From Streptomyces sp. DG1A-41 (GTDB lineage: Bacteria; Actinomycetota; Actinomycetes; Streptomycetales; Streptomycetaceae): a stretch of DNA of 64,000 bases. This document shows, piece after piece, positions 15,587 through 24,094 of the stretch (positions are counted from its first letter, which is position 1; each line of letters begins with the position of its first letter). The notes under the pieces are model-generated. The model did not search any database, was not told the DNA's origin, and saw only the letters and a list, made by a program, of their open reading frames with translations. The stretch spans positions 3,309,001 through 3,373,000 of the forward strand of contig NZ_CP146350.1 in the NCBI RefSeq assembly GCF_037055355.1, read 5' to 3'. A program made the translations under genes and the position numbers.

Positions 15587-15893
15587 GGGTACCTCCGGGT
15601 ACGGTTCGCGGGACACCGCACCCAGCCTGTGATGATTTGTCGTACTGCGTCCTGTTTGTCTGCACCAGTTGGGTGAATGGGTCGAAGAATCACGGAAGCC
15701 GACACTTCGGAAACACTCACAGAACGTCACAACTGGTCGGGGGCCTGAAGATGCCGTCCAGGCGTGAGCAGAAACGATCTGGCAGAAGGGCGCGCTGGCC
15801 GGGAACACTTATGACCGGCTGGAAGGGCCCGGAGCCAGCATCTATGATCGGCACACTTTCCTGACCTTTCCTGCACGGACAGAGATCGAATAC
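15587..15893. other. Divergent control region between M6 protease and cdgA
   Basis: Gene-free interval of 307 bp. Besides the candidate BldD box, a GTGA/TCAC pair 13 bases apart lies near 15673-15693. No terminator or RNA gene is seen. Confidence 0.5.
15716..15730. promoter_or_regulatory. Candidate BldD box upstream of cdgA
   Basis: CTCACAGAACGTCAC matches the BldD pattern nTnACnCWGnGTnAn at six of the eight fixed core positions. BldD bound to cyclic di-GMP is known to control cdgA in S. coelicolor. The site is about 165 bp from the start, and two mismatches leave it uncertain. Confidence 0.3.
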
Positions 15894-17753
15894 ATGCGGG
15901 AGCGAGCGGTGAGCGGAACCTCCGAAGGGCCGGCGCCCGCGGCAGACCTCGACCGGCCGGCCGTCACAGAGAGTGAGATCGACACGCCTTCCCGTACCGA
16001 GCCCCCGGCGCATCCGCCCTACCGCTCCGTCTTCACGGCCGCCCCGCTCGCCATGGCCGTCGTCGACCGCGAGGGGACGGTCGTCAGCGCCAACGACTCG
16101 CTCGCCGCGCTGCTCGGCACCGCCCCGGACGAGCTGGCCGGGGCCGTCGCCGCCGACCTGGTCGACCTCACCTCCGACGCCCGCACCTGGCACGCGTACC
16201 GCGAGGTGCTGCGCGGCCGGCAGTCCCGGCTGCGCTGCACGCGGCGCCTCAAACGCCCCGACGGGCACTCGCTGTGGGTGCAGGTGACGGTCACCCCGCT
16301 GCCCGGCGAGGACCGGGCCGTCCTGCTGTCCGTCGCCGACATCAGCTCCCGCCGCGAACTCCAGGCCCGGCTACGGCACTTGCAGATGCACGATCCTGTC
16401 ACCCGGCTGCCCAACCGCACGCTGTTCTTCGAACGCCTGTCGGCCGCGCTGGAGGCGGAGTCGTACGAGCAGAGCGGCACGGGCCGGATCGGGCTGTGCT
16501 ATCTGGACCTGGACGGCTTCAAGGCCATCAACGACACCCTGGGCCACCGCGTGGGCGACCGGCTGCTGGCGGCCGTCGCCGAGCGCCTGACGCACTGCGC
16601 GGACGAGGCCGGCCACTCCAGGCCCAGCATCCCGCTGGTGGCCCGGCTCGGCGGTGACGAGTTCGCGCTGCTCGTCGAGGACTCCACGGGCACCGAACAA
16701 CTGGCCGAACTCGCCGAGTCGGTACTGGAGGCGGTCCAGCACCCGTTCGACATCGCCGGGCAACGGCTGTCGGTCTCGGCGTCGATCGGCGTGGTGGAGC
16801 GGCACGCGGCCGGGACGACCCCGACCGCCCTGATGCAGGCGGCGGACACCACGCTGTACTGGGCGAAGGCCGACGGCAAGTCCCGCTGGACCCTGTTCGA
16901 CCCGGAGCGCAACGCCCACCGCATGACCCGCCAGGCCCTCGCCTCCGCGCTGCGGCCGGCCATCGACCGGGGCGAGTTCCAGCTGGAGTACCAGCCGCTG
17001 GTCGGCATGGAGGACGACCGGCTGCACGGGGTCGAGGCGCTCATCCGCTGGAACCATCCGCAGTTCGGCGTACTGACGCCCAATCGGTTCATCGGACTGG
17101 CCGAGGAGGACGGTTCGATCGTTCCGCTGGGCCGCTGGGTGCTGCGGACAGCTTGCCGACAGGCCCGTCGCTGGCAGCTGGACCACCCCGACGAGCCGCC
17201 GATCTTCGTGAGCGTCAATGTGGCGGTGCGTCAGGTCTGGGACTCCGACCTGGTGGCGGATGTGGCTCAGACCCTGGCCGAGACGGGCCTCGCGCCGCAC
17301 CTGCTCCAGCTGGAGCTCACCGAGTCGGCGGTGATGGGCTCGGCCGGCCTGCCGCTCCAGGCCCTGAAGGCCCTCAGCGACATGGGCGTACGCATCGCCA
17401 TCGACGACTTCGGCACGGGCTACTCGAACCTGGCCTACCTCAGCCGCCTGCCGGTGTCCGTACTGAAGCTGGACGGCACCTTCGTCCGCGGCTTCCAGTA
17501 CGACGACCGGGACACAACCACCCGTCCGAACCCGGCCGACGAGGTCGTGGTCGAGGCGATGATCCAGCTCGCCCACCGGCTCGGGCTGACCGTCACGGCC
17601 GAATGCGTGGAGACCTCGGCCCAGGCGACCCGGCTGCGGCGCATCGGCTGCGACACCGGACAGGGCTGGCTGTACTCCCGTCCGGTGCCGCCGGATCGTA
17701 TCTCCGAGCTGCTGGGCACGCCCGGCGTTCAGGCGGGCGTCGGCAACCCGTAG
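15894..17753 (+). CDS. cdgA: Cyclic di-GMP turnover protein, PAS-GGDEF-EAL (CdgA type)
   Basis: A 619-residue cytoplasmic protein. PAS domain about residues 43-150 (YRSVFTAAPLAMAVVDREG to VLLSVADISSRREL), GGDEF domain about 160-335 with intact GGDEF at 253-257, EAL domain about 350-605 with intact EAL at 381-383 and DDFGTGYSNL for metal and substrate binding. Both synthesis and hydrolysis of cyclic di-GMP look chemically possible. No membrane segments. The domain order and its place near the csl genes match CdgA, a BldD target whose overproduction blocks aerial growth in S. coelicolor. ATG 15894 has a weak RBS; a GTG at 15909 has GGAG six bases upstream and may be the true start. The 3' end overlaps the convergent LLM gene by 25 bp. 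Confidence 0.85.
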   Translation: MRERAVSGTSEGPAPAADLDRPAVTESEIDTPSRTEPPAHPPYRSVFTAAPLAMAVVDREGTVVSANDSLAALLGTAPDELAGAVAADLVDLTSDARTWHAYREVLRGRQSRLRCTRRLKRPDGHSLWVQVTVTPLPGEDRAVLLSVADISSRRELQARLRHLQMHDPVTRLPNRTLFFERLSAALEAESYEQSGTGRIGLCYLDLDGFKAINDTLGHRVGDRLLAAVAERLTHCADEAGHSRPSIPLVARLGGDEFALLVEDSTGTEQLAELAESVLEAVQHPFDIAGQRLSVSASIGVVERHAAGTTPTALMQAADTTLYWAKADGKSRWTLFDPERNAHRMTRQALASALRPAIDRGEFQLEYQPLVGMEDDRLHGVEALIRWNHPQFGVLTPNRFIGLAEEDGSIVPLGRWVLRTACRQARRWQLDHPDEPPIFVSVNVAVRQVWDSDLVADVAQTLAETGLAPHLLQLELTESAVMGSAGLPLQALKALSDMGVRIAIDDFGTGYSNLAYLSRLPVSVLKLDGTFVRGFQYDDRDTTTRPNPADEVVVEAMIQLAHRLGLTVTAECVETSAQATRLRRIGCDTGQGWLYSRPVPPDRISELLGTPGVQAGVGNP

Positions 17754-18820
17754 GCGTCGGCGATGAGTTCGTAGGAGCGCACGCGTACGTCGCCGCCGTG
17801 CGCGTTGGCCGTGATCATCAGCTCGTCGGCGCCGGTGCGCTTGGCGAGGTCGTCCAGGCCGGAGCGGACCTCGTCGGGGGTGCCGTGAATGACGTTGGCG
17901 TTCCAGGAGTCGACGAACTCGCGCTCCATCGGGCTGAACTCGTAGGCCTCCGCCTCCTCGGGGCTGGGCACGAGGCCGGGGCGTCCGGTACGCAGCCGGA
18001 CCATGCCGAGGGCCGCGGCCAGCACCTGCCGGCGGGCCTCCCGCTCCTCGTCGGCGGCGAGGGCGGAGACGCCGATAAGGGCGTACGGCTCGTCCAGGAC
18101 CGCCGACGGCTGGAAGGACTCCCGGTACAGGTCCAGGGCCGGAACGGTGTTCTGCGCAGAGAAGTGGTGCGCGAAGGCGAAGGGCAGTCCGAGGGCGCCG
18201 GCCAGGCGGGCACTGAAGCCGGAGGAGCCGAGCAGCCAGACGGGCGGGCGGTGCGGGGACTGGACGCCGCCGGGGGACGCGGCCTGGACCGGCCCCGGTA
18301 CGGCGTGGATACGGCGGTAGGGATGCCCGTCGGGGAAGTCGTCGTCGAGGAACCGGGTCAGCTCGGCGAGCTGCTGCGGGAAGTCGTCGGCGCCCTCGCC
18401 CCGCCGGTCGGTGCGGCGCAGGGCGGCGGCCGTGGCACCGTCCGTTCCCGGCGCGCGGCCGAGCCCGAGGTCGATGCGGCCCGGGGCCATGGCCTCCAGC
18501 GTCCCGAACTGCTCGGCGATGACGAGCGGGGCGTGGTTGGGCAGCATCACGCCGCCCGAGCCGAGGCGGATGCGGTCGGTGTGGGCGGCGAGGTGGGCCA
18601 GGATCACGGCCGGGGACGACGAGGCCACGCCCGGCATGGAGTGGTGCTCGGCGACCCAGTGGCGGTGGAAGCCGCGGGCCTCCGCGAGGCGGGCCAGGTC
18701 GACGCTGGTGCGCAGCGCGTCGGAGGCGGTGCGGCCGGCCCCTACGGTGACCAGGTCCAGTACGGAGAGGGGGACGGGGGCGCTGCCCTGCGCTGCGCCG
18801 CGTATCTCGTCTGCCGCCAC
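17729..18820 (-). CDS. LLM class flavin-dependent oxidoreductase (luciferase-like)
   Basis: A 363-residue TIM-barrel enzyme of the bacterial luciferase-like group that uses FMN. Diagnostic segments are LSVLDLVTVGAGRTASDA at the N-terminus, RHWVAEHHSMPGVASSSP, and GSGGVMLPNHAPLVIAEQFG, then GRIDLGLGRAPGTD, typical of the group 1 LLM family (MsnO8-like). GTG at 18820 follows AGGAGG by seven bases, which settles the start; the frame stays open upstream without an RBS. Likely monocistronic. Substrate unknown. Confidence 0.88.
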   Translation of the reverse strand: MAADEIRGAAQGSAPVPLSVLDLVTVGAGRTASDALRTSVDLARLAEARGFHRHWVAEHHSMPGVASSSPAVILAHLAAHTDRIRLGSGGVMLPNHAPLVIAEQFGTLEAMAPGRIDLGLGRAPGTDGATAAALRRTDRRGEGADDFPQQLAELTRFLDDDFPDGHPYRRIHAVPGPVQAASPGGVQSPHRPPVWLLGSSGFSARLAGALGLPFAFAHHFSAQNTVPALDLYRESFQPSAVLDEPYALIGVSALAADEEREARRQVLAAALGMVRLRTGRPGLVPSPEEAEAYEFSPMEREFVDSWNANVIHGTPDEVRSGLDDLAKRTGADELMITANAHGGDVRVRSYELIADAYGLPTPA

Positions 18821-18903
18821 GGGGATGCCTCCTGCTGTGGGCCGTTGCTGTCGTCCCGGCCTCAACAGGGGACTGTCTCCGGTTATTCCCCGGTTGGGGA
18901 GCG

Positions 18904-19173
18904 TCAGGCTGCCTGCGCCCAGTCGCTCTGCGTTCCGCCGTACGGGGGCCGCCGGGCCGCCTTCTCGCGGACACGGAGAACGGCCCACGCCAGGGCGGCT
19001 CCGCAGGCGAGCCACCAGGGCAGCGACCACACAGCACCCCACCAGCTCGCCTGCGGATCGAGGACGGCGTCCACGGCGGCGGTGATCATCGCTGCGGCCA
19101 GGCTCCAGCACAGCAGGCACCCGAACAGCCGGACAGCGCTTACCTGGAATCTGATCTGACCCGGTTCGGCCAT
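18904..19173 (-). CDS. Small two-helix membrane protein
   Basis: An 89-residue protein starting MAEPGQIRFQ, with two hydrophobic segments (LFGCLLCWSLAAAMITAAV and WWLACGAALAWAVLRV) and a basic C-terminus. AAGGA precedes the ATG at 19173 by about nine bases. No known domain name is assigned. It lies upstream of and in the same direction as the LLM gene but 83 bp away. Confidence 0.6.
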   Translation of the reverse strand: MAEPGQIRFQVSAVRLFGCLLCWSLAAAMITAAVDAVLDPQASWWGAVWSLPWWLACGAALAWAVLRVREKAARRPPYGGTQSDWAQAA

Positions 19174-19399
19174 CGGGGACCGTCCTTCACGGTACGACTG
19201 GCTGCGGACGTGGCCAGTGTGCACGGGGTGGACGACGGAAGAGGAACACGCTTTCGGTCAACTGAAGCGCCCGACGGGACAGCGGAGTTGAGGGTTCCTC
19301 ACCTCTTGGCGGGCAGTTCACCCCGTACGCCCGGATCTGCCCCGCCGAAGAGGTGGGACCGATTCCGGGCGTCGCTTCAAAAGCCGTTCACAGGCCCGC

Positions 19400-20128
19400 T
19401 CACGCCTGGACGATCGGCTCCCTCGTGAACAGCGCACCCAGTTCCGGCGCGTTCACGCGGCGGTCCGCGAGGCGGAGGGCCTCCCAGACCGTGACCTGGT
19501 TGGCGGTGAGGACCGGCTTGCCGAGTTCCTTCTCCAGGGTCGGGATGTGGGCCGCCGTGTGCAGGGCCGTGTCGGGCAGGAGAAGGGCCTCGGCGTCGGG
19601 ATGGTCGGAGTGCCGGGCCAGGGCGAGGAGTTCCGCCTCGCCCCAGGTGCCGACCTCGGCGGCCGTGATGATGCCGGAGCTCTTCACCGAGACGACCTCG
19701 ACGCCGTCCGCCCGCAGGAACTCGGCGAACAGCTGGGCCACGTCGTCCGGGTACGTCGCGCCGATCGCGACCCGACGCGCCCCCAGCTCCTGTACCGCGT
19801 GCGCGAAGGCGAAGGACGTCGAGGAGGCCGGCATGCCGGCCGTCTGCGCCAGGGCGCGCACCTGCTCCTGCGCGCCGTCCCGGCCGTAGACGAAACTGCC
19901 GCTGGTGCAGGCCCACACCACGGCGTCCGCGCCGGCGTGCCGCAGCTCCTGCACGCCCGCCGCCAGCCAGGCGGAGCCCATCTCGAGCAGCGCGTCCACC
20001 CGGTGCGCGTCCTCACCGATGTCGGTGTGCACCAGGTCCACCCGGATGTCGCTGCCCAGCAACTGCTCGATGCGCGGATAGTCGTCCTCGGCCGAGTGGC
20101 CCGGGTAGAGAAATCCCAGTGCTGTCAT
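19400..20128 (-). CDS. Asp/Glu racemase-superfamily enzyme lacking the second catalytic cysteine
   Basis: A 242-residue protein of the maleate isomerase / arylmalonate decarboxylase / EutA group. The first catalytic cysteine is present in WACTSGSFVYG. At the place of the second cysteine it has LLLPDTALHT, so Asp replaces Cys, as expected for a one-cysteine decarboxylase-like or altered enzyme rather than a two-cysteine isomerase. ATG 20128 has GGAAGG six bases upstream and overlaps the stop of the two-cysteine paralogue by four bases. The pair is the operon divergent from the dehydrogenase-amidase genes. Probably acts on a small dicarboxylate or its amide. Confidence 0.75.
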   Translation of the reverse strand: MTALGFLYPGHSAEDDYPRIEQLLGSDIRVDLVHTDIGEDAHRVDALLEMGSAWLAAGVQELRHAGADAVVWACTSGSFVYGRDGAQEQVRALAQTAGMPASSTSFAFAHAVQELGARRVAIGATYPDDVAQLFAEFLRADGVEVVSVKSSGIITAAEVGTWGEAELLALARHSDHPDAEALLLPDTALHTAAHIPTLEKELGKPVLTANQVTVWEALRLADRRVNAPELGALFTREPIVQA

Positions 20129-20940
20129 GTCCAGCCTTCCTGCTGCTGCTTTTCTTCCGGCACGACGGGGCCGGGGTTCGCCCCCGGCGCTCCGAGACCG
20201 GCGCGCGCGTCCGGATTGATCAGCGCTTGATACGGTCCCACCGCACGGGTACCCAGTCGGCGCAGCGCCGCCCACATCGTCACTTGGTTGGCCGAGATCA
20301 CCGGTATGCGCAGCTCGGCCTCCAGTTGGGGGATGACGTCGTAGGTGGGCAGGTTGGTGCAGCTGATGAACAGGGCGTCGGCGTCGTCGCGTACGGCCTG
20401 CCGCGCCATGTCCACCACCTCCCGGTAGGGGACCTTCCAGATGTGCCGGGTCAGGCCCATGAAGGCACAGCCGGAGATCGTGACGCCCGCCTGGGCGACG
20501 TACGCCTCCAGCGACTGCGTCACCGACACCGTGTACGGCGTGACCAGCGCCACCCGCCGTACGTCCAGCTCCACCAGGGCTTCCAGCAGGGCGCCCGAGG
20601 TGGTGATCGCCGGTACGGCGCCCGCCCGGCTCATCGCCTCGCACATCGCGCGCTCGCCCATGACGCCGCCGACGAAGCTGCCGGACGTACAGGCGTAGGC
20701 GATGACCTCGGGGGCGATCGCGTTGAGCGTGCGGACCGCCTCGCTCAGCGTCTGGTGTTCGCTGACCATGCGGGCCAGATCGAGGCTGACCTCGACCGGC
20801 ACGAACGGTGTTCGTGTCATGTGCAGGGAGACCTCGTCCGGCACCCAGCGCCACAGCTCGCGGTCGAGTGCGAAGTCGAAGGGGGCGACGACGCCGACCC
20901 CGCGCTGCGGGCTGGGCCCGCCGAGAAATGAGACGTCCAT
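20125..20940 (-). CDS. Maleate isomerase/EutA-like racemase-superfamily enzyme with both cysteines
   Basis: A 271-residue paralogue of the next gene in the operon. Both catalytic cysteines are seen, in YACTSGSFVGG and FISCTNLPTYD, as in maleate cis-trans isomerases and in EutA of ectoine utilisation loci. WKVPYREVVDMARQ and VISANQVTMWAALR are further family segments. The C-terminus carries a Pro/Gly/Gln-rich tail of about 30 residues. It is the first gene of its two-gene operon and shares its upstream region with the divergent dehydrogenase gene. Substrate specificity cannot be read off. Confidence 0.78.
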   Translation of the reverse strand: MDVSFLGGPSPQRGVGVVAPFDFALDRELWRWVPDEVSLHMTRTPFVPVEVSLDLARMVSEHQTLSEAVRTLNAIAPEVIAYACTSGSFVGGVMGERAMCEAMSRAGAVPAITTSGALLEALVELDVRRVALVTPYTVSVTQSLEAYVAQAGVTISGCAFMGLTRHIWKVPYREVVDMARQAVRDDADALFISCTNLPTYDVIPQLEAELRIPVISANQVTMWAALRRLGTRAVGPYQALINPDARAGLGAPGANPGPVVPEEKQQQEGWT

Positions 20941-21055
20941 GGCAGGGCACCGGCCTCACACTGGGCAACGAGTGTGCAACGGATCGTGGGAACGCCCGTG
21001 TTGACGACGGTAGGTTCGGGTGCGAGCGTGGTCAATCCGCCCGGGCCATTCCTTG

Positions 21056-21072
21056 GTCAACACCGTGTTAAC
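21056..21072. promoter_or_regulatory. 17-bp near-perfect palindrome in divergent promoter region
   Basis: GTCAACACCGTGTTAAC has arms matching at seven of eight positions. The half-site GTGTTGAC, the exact complement of the left arm, occurs again at 20998-21005. It lies between the racemase operon and the dehydrogenase gene, 67 bp before the latter. A natural candidate operator for the IclR protein encoded at 27342, though this link is inferred. Confidence 0.45.
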
Positions 21073-21138
21073 TCGTCGTCACCGGCCGCCTTCCGGAGGC
21101 AGGCCGCCCCCGCCGCACGGCTGGAGAAACGGCTGCTC

Positions 21139-22086
21139 ATGCCCATCCCCACCCTCCTCGTCCTGGACACCGAGCCCCTCCCCCGCCTCGGGCGCCTCAC
21201 CGGCCACGCCCGTATCGAACACACCGACGCAGAGGGTCTCGCCGCGCGCCTCCCGCGTGCGGATGTCCTGCTGGTGTGGGACTTCACCTCGCGCGCCGTG
21301 CGGGACGCCTGGCCCGGCGAAGGCCCGCGGCCCCGCTGGGTGCATACGGCGAGCGCAGGTGTGGACCATCTGATGTGCCCGGAACTCGCCGCCTCCGACA
21401 CGGTGGTGACGAACGCGCGCGGCATCTTCGACCAGCCGATCGCCGAGTACGTCGCCGCACTCGTGCTGGCCATGGCCAAGGACCTGCCGCGCACGCTGGA
21501 GCTCCAGCGGGAGCGGACCTGGCGGCACCGCGAGTCGCACAAGGTCGCCGGGAGCCGGGCCGTCGTCGTCGGCACCGGGCCGATCGGCCGGGCGATCGCC
21601 CGCACGCTGGGCGCGCTGGACATCACGACGGCGCTCGTCGGGCGCACTCCGCGCACCGGCGTGCACGGCCCGGAGGATCTGGACCGGCTGCTGGCGCGCG
21701 CCGACTGGGTGATCGCGGCGGCGCCGCTCACCGATCAGACGCAGGGCATGTTCGACGCCCGGCGCTTCGGCGTGATGCAACCGTCCGCCCGGTTCGTGAA
21801 CGTCGGCCGCGGCCAGCTGGTCGTCGAGGACGCGCTCGCCGAGGCCCTGGCCAAGCACTGGATCGCGGGCGCCGCCCTGGACGTCTTCGAGTCCGAGCCC
21901 CTGACCCCCGACAGCCCGTTGTGGCAGGTCCCGGGCCTGATCGTGTCCCCGCACATGAGCGGCGACATCGTCGGCTGGCGAGACGAGCTCGGCGCCCAGT
22001 TCGTGGAGCTCTATGAGCTCTGGGCGGCCGGAAAGCCGCTGGAGAACGTGGTCGACAAGCAGCGCGGGTATGTACCCGGACACTGA
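21139..22086 (+). CDS. D-isomer-specific 2-hydroxyacid dehydrogenase
   Basis: A 315-residue NAD(P)-dependent enzyme. The Rossmann motif is VVGTGPIGRAIA; VNVGRGQLVVEDAL carries the conserved arginine, ALDVFESEPL the catalytic glutamate, and VSPHMSGD the catalytic histidine. The chain has the usual split catalytic domain. The ATG at 21139 is the first plausible codon after intergenic DNA; its GGAG is rather far (12 bases). The amidase starts 17 bp downstream, so they are co-transcribed. It probably reduces or oxidises a 2-oxo/2-hydroxy acid made in this catabolic locus. Confidence 0.85.
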   Translation: MPIPTLLVLDTEPLPRLGRLTGHARIEHTDAEGLAARLPRADVLLVWDFTSRAVRDAWPGEGPRPRWVHTASAGVDHLMCPELAASDTVVTNARGIFDQPIAEYVAALVLAMAKDLPRTLELQRERTWRHRESHKVAGSRAVVVGTGPIGRAIARTLGALDITTALVGRTPRTGVHGPEDLDRLLARADWVIAAAPLTDQTQGMFDARRFGVMQPSARFVNVGRGQLVVEDALAEALAKHWIAGAALDVFESEPLTPDSPLWQVPGLIVSPHMSGDIVGWRDELGAQFVELYELWAAGKPLENVVDKQRGYVPGH

Positions 22087-22103
22087 CGTTCCTTGGAGGG
22101 TGC

Positions 22104-24065
22104 ATGACCGAGCTCACCGAGCTGACCGCCGTACGGCTCCTCGAGGGCTACCGCAAGGGCGAGTGGAGCCCTGTGGAGGCGACCCGAGCGGCACTGGAGC
22201 GGGCCGAGGCGATCCAGCCGGAGGTGAACGCCTTCGTCCGGCTGACCGCCGAGGACGCGCTGGCCCGGGCCCGGGAGTCGGAGGAGCGATGGCGGCGCGG
22301 TGAGCCGCGGGGGCTGCTGGACGGGGTGCCGGTCACCGTCAAGGACATCCTGCTGCTGCGCGGCGCGCCGACCCTGCGCGGGTCCAAGACCGTGGATCCG
22401 GCGGGCCGCTGGGACGAGGACGCCCCGTCCGTGGCCCGGCTGCGGGAGCACGGGGCGGTCTTCATCGGCAAGACGACGACCCCCGAGTACGGCTGGAAGG
22501 GCGTGACGGACTCGCCGCTGAGCGGGGTGACGCGCAACCCGTACGACCCGTCGCGCACCGCCGGCGGGTCGAGCGGGGGCAGCGCGGCGGCCGTGGCGCT
22601 CGGCGCGGGTCCGCTGTCGCTGGGCACGGACGGCGGCGGCAGTGTCCGTATCCCGGCGTCGTTCTGCGGGATCTTCGCGCTGAAGCCGACGTACGGGCGG
22701 GTGCCGCTCTACCCGGCGAGCGCGTTCGGCACGCTGGCGCACGTCGGGCCGATGACCCGGGACGCGGCGGACGCGGCGCTGCTGATGGACGTGATCGGCC
22801 ATCCGGACTCGCGTGACTGGTCGGCGCTCGCCCCGTCGCCCGGTGCGTACGCGGACGGCCTGACGGGCGGAGTGCACGGGTTGCGCGTGGCGTACTCGCC
22901 GACGCTGGGCGGGCAGGTGGCGGTGCGCCCGGAGGTCGCGACGGCGGTGCGGCACGCCGTGGAGCGGCTGGCGGACCTGGGCGCCTACGTCACGGAGACC
23001 GACCCGGACCTCACCGAACCGGTGGAGGCCTTCCACACCCTGTGGTTCAGCGGGGCGGCCCGGGTGACCCAGCACCTGGGGCCGCGGCAGCGGGAGCTGC
23101 TGGACCCGGGCCTGCGCGAGATCTGCACACAGGGCGCCCGCTACTCGGCGCTGGACTATCTGGCCGCGGTGGACGTCCGGATGGACCTGGGGCGCCGGAT
23201 GGGCGTCTTCCACGACACGTACGACCTGCTCGTCACGCCGACCCTGCCGATCACGGCGTTCGAGGCGGGCGTCGAGGTACCGAAGGGATCCGGCCATCGG
23301 CGGTGGACGGGCTGGACGCCGTTCACCTACCCGTTCAACATGACGCAGCAGCCCGCGGCGAGCGTGCCGGTCGGCGCCGACGGGGACGGCCTGCCGATCG
23401 GTCTTCAGCTCGTGGCCGCCCGGCACCGGGACGATCTGGTGCTGCGGGCGGCCCACGCGCTGTACGAGGCCGGCGTGGCGTCCGCCGGCGGCTCAGGCCC
23501 TCCGGAAGCTGAGCGTCTCCCCCGCCGCTCCCGACCTCCACAGGTCGTTGCACGCCTCGGCCATGGCGTCCAGGCCCTCGACGATCTGGCCCCACACGAT
23601 GCCGGGGACCCAGCCCACATCGGCGTTCAGCAGCAGGTTGTTGCGCTCGTAGAACAGGGCCAGATCGACGAGCGTGGTCCCGGCGCGGACCTCACGGTCG
23701 TAGCCGTAGGCCTTGGTCCCCAACTCCGTACCCGCGAAGGCGAAATAGCACAGATCACCCGGAATGGGGGTGACTGTCGGGTTTTCCAGGGGTGGTTCGG
23801 TTTCGGCGAATGGCGGGAAAAGGGCGTAGATCTCATTGCGTGCGTACTTCGCGTGGTAGACGTCGCCGGCCAGCGGAAGGGCGTCCCAGACGGCCGCGCA
23901 GGTGAGCGGCGCGCGGTCGTCCAGGAGCCTGGCCCGGCACGTCACGTCGCGCTTGACCAGCGAGACTTCGATATAACGATCAGCCATGCCTCCATGGGAG
24001 TGCCCGCCGCCCCCGCGGTCAAGGGCGCATGGGAAGACGTGCGGGGCTTGAAAAGATCGGCATAA
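22104..24065 (+). CDS. Amidase-signature hydrolase with antisense-overlapping C-terminal extension
   Basis: The amidase domain covers residues about 1-465: catalytic Lys in PVTVKDILLL, the Gly/Ser-rich signature RTAGGSSGGSAAAVALG with the cis-Ser, and nucleophilic Ser in TDGGGSVRIPASFCG. It normally ends near LVAARHRDDLVLRAAHAL. Here no stop follows and the frame runs on for about 190 codons that are antisense to the whole DUF3830 gene and have no family character. A TGA exists in another frame at 23512, so a small indel near 23480-23500 probably removed the real stop. RBS TTGGAGG precedes the ATG. Likely hydrolyses an amide in the same pathway as the dehydrogenase. Confidence 0.75.
   Translation: MTELTELTAVRLLEGYRKGEWSPVEATRAALERAEAIQPEVNAFVRLTAEDALARARESEERWRRGEPRGLLDGVPVTVKDILLLRGAPTLRGSKTVDPAGRWDEDAPSVARLREHGAVFIGKTTTPEYGWKGVTDSPLSGVTRNPYDPSRTAGGSSGGSAAAVALGAGPLSLGTDGGGSVRIPASFCGIFALKPTYGRVPLYPASAFGTLAHVGPMTRDAADAALLMDVIGHPDSRDWSALAPSPGAYADGLTGGVHGLRVAYSPTLGGQVAVRPEVATAVRHAVERLADLGAYVTETDPDLTEPVEAFHTLWFSGAARVTQHLGPRQRELLDPGLREICTQGARYSALDYLAAVDVRMDLGRRMGVFHDTYDLLVTPTLPITAFEAGVEVPKGSGHRRWTGWTPFTYPFNMTQQPAASVPVGADGDGLPIGLQLVAARHRDDLVLRAAHALYEAGVASAGGSGPPEAERLPRRSRPPQVVARLGHGVQALDDLAPHDAGDPAHIGVQQQVVALVEQGQIDERGPGADLTVVAVGLGPQLRTREGEIAQITRNGGDCRVFQGWFGFGEWREKGVDLIACVLRVVDVAGQRKGVPDGRAGERRAVVQEPGPARHVALDQRDFDITISHASMGVPAAPAVKGAWEDVRGLKRSA
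23493..23987 (-). CDS. DUF3830 family protein (cyclophilin-like fold)
   Basis: A 164-residue cytoplasmic protein. Features typical of DUF3830 include CAAVWDALPLAGDVYHAKY, the ALFPPF and PGDLCYFAFAG segments and ALFYERNNLLLNADVGW. The family is found beside amidases, racemases and amino-acid-type ABC importers and has no proven activity. The ATG at 23987 is preceded almost directly by GGAGG, with only one or two bases between, unusually tight. The gene converges on the amidase and is divergent from the importer genes (107 bp between starts). Fully covered on the other strand by the amidase read-through. Confidence 0.75.
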   Translation of the reverse strand: MADRYIEVSLVKRDVTCRARLLDDRAPLTCAAVWDALPLAGDVYHAKYARNEIYALFPPFAETEPPLENPTVTPIPGDLCYFAFAGTELGTKAYGYDREVRAGTTLVDLALFYERNNLLLNADVGWVPGIVWGQIVEGLDAMAEACNDLWRSGAAGETLSFRRA

Positions 24066-24094
24066 CTCGCATGCGGTCGGGTAGCCGCGCGCCC

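Noticed and set aside
14190..15665. 491-codon minus frame through tRNA-Lys copy 2 and the M6 gene
   Set aside because: Arginine/glycine-rich shadow frame; the M6 protease is in another frame with signal peptide and HExxH.
16371..19037. 888-codon minus frame antisense to cdgA
   Set aside because: No domain, composition typical of a shadow in 72 percent GC DNA, and cdgA is clearly coded on the other strand.
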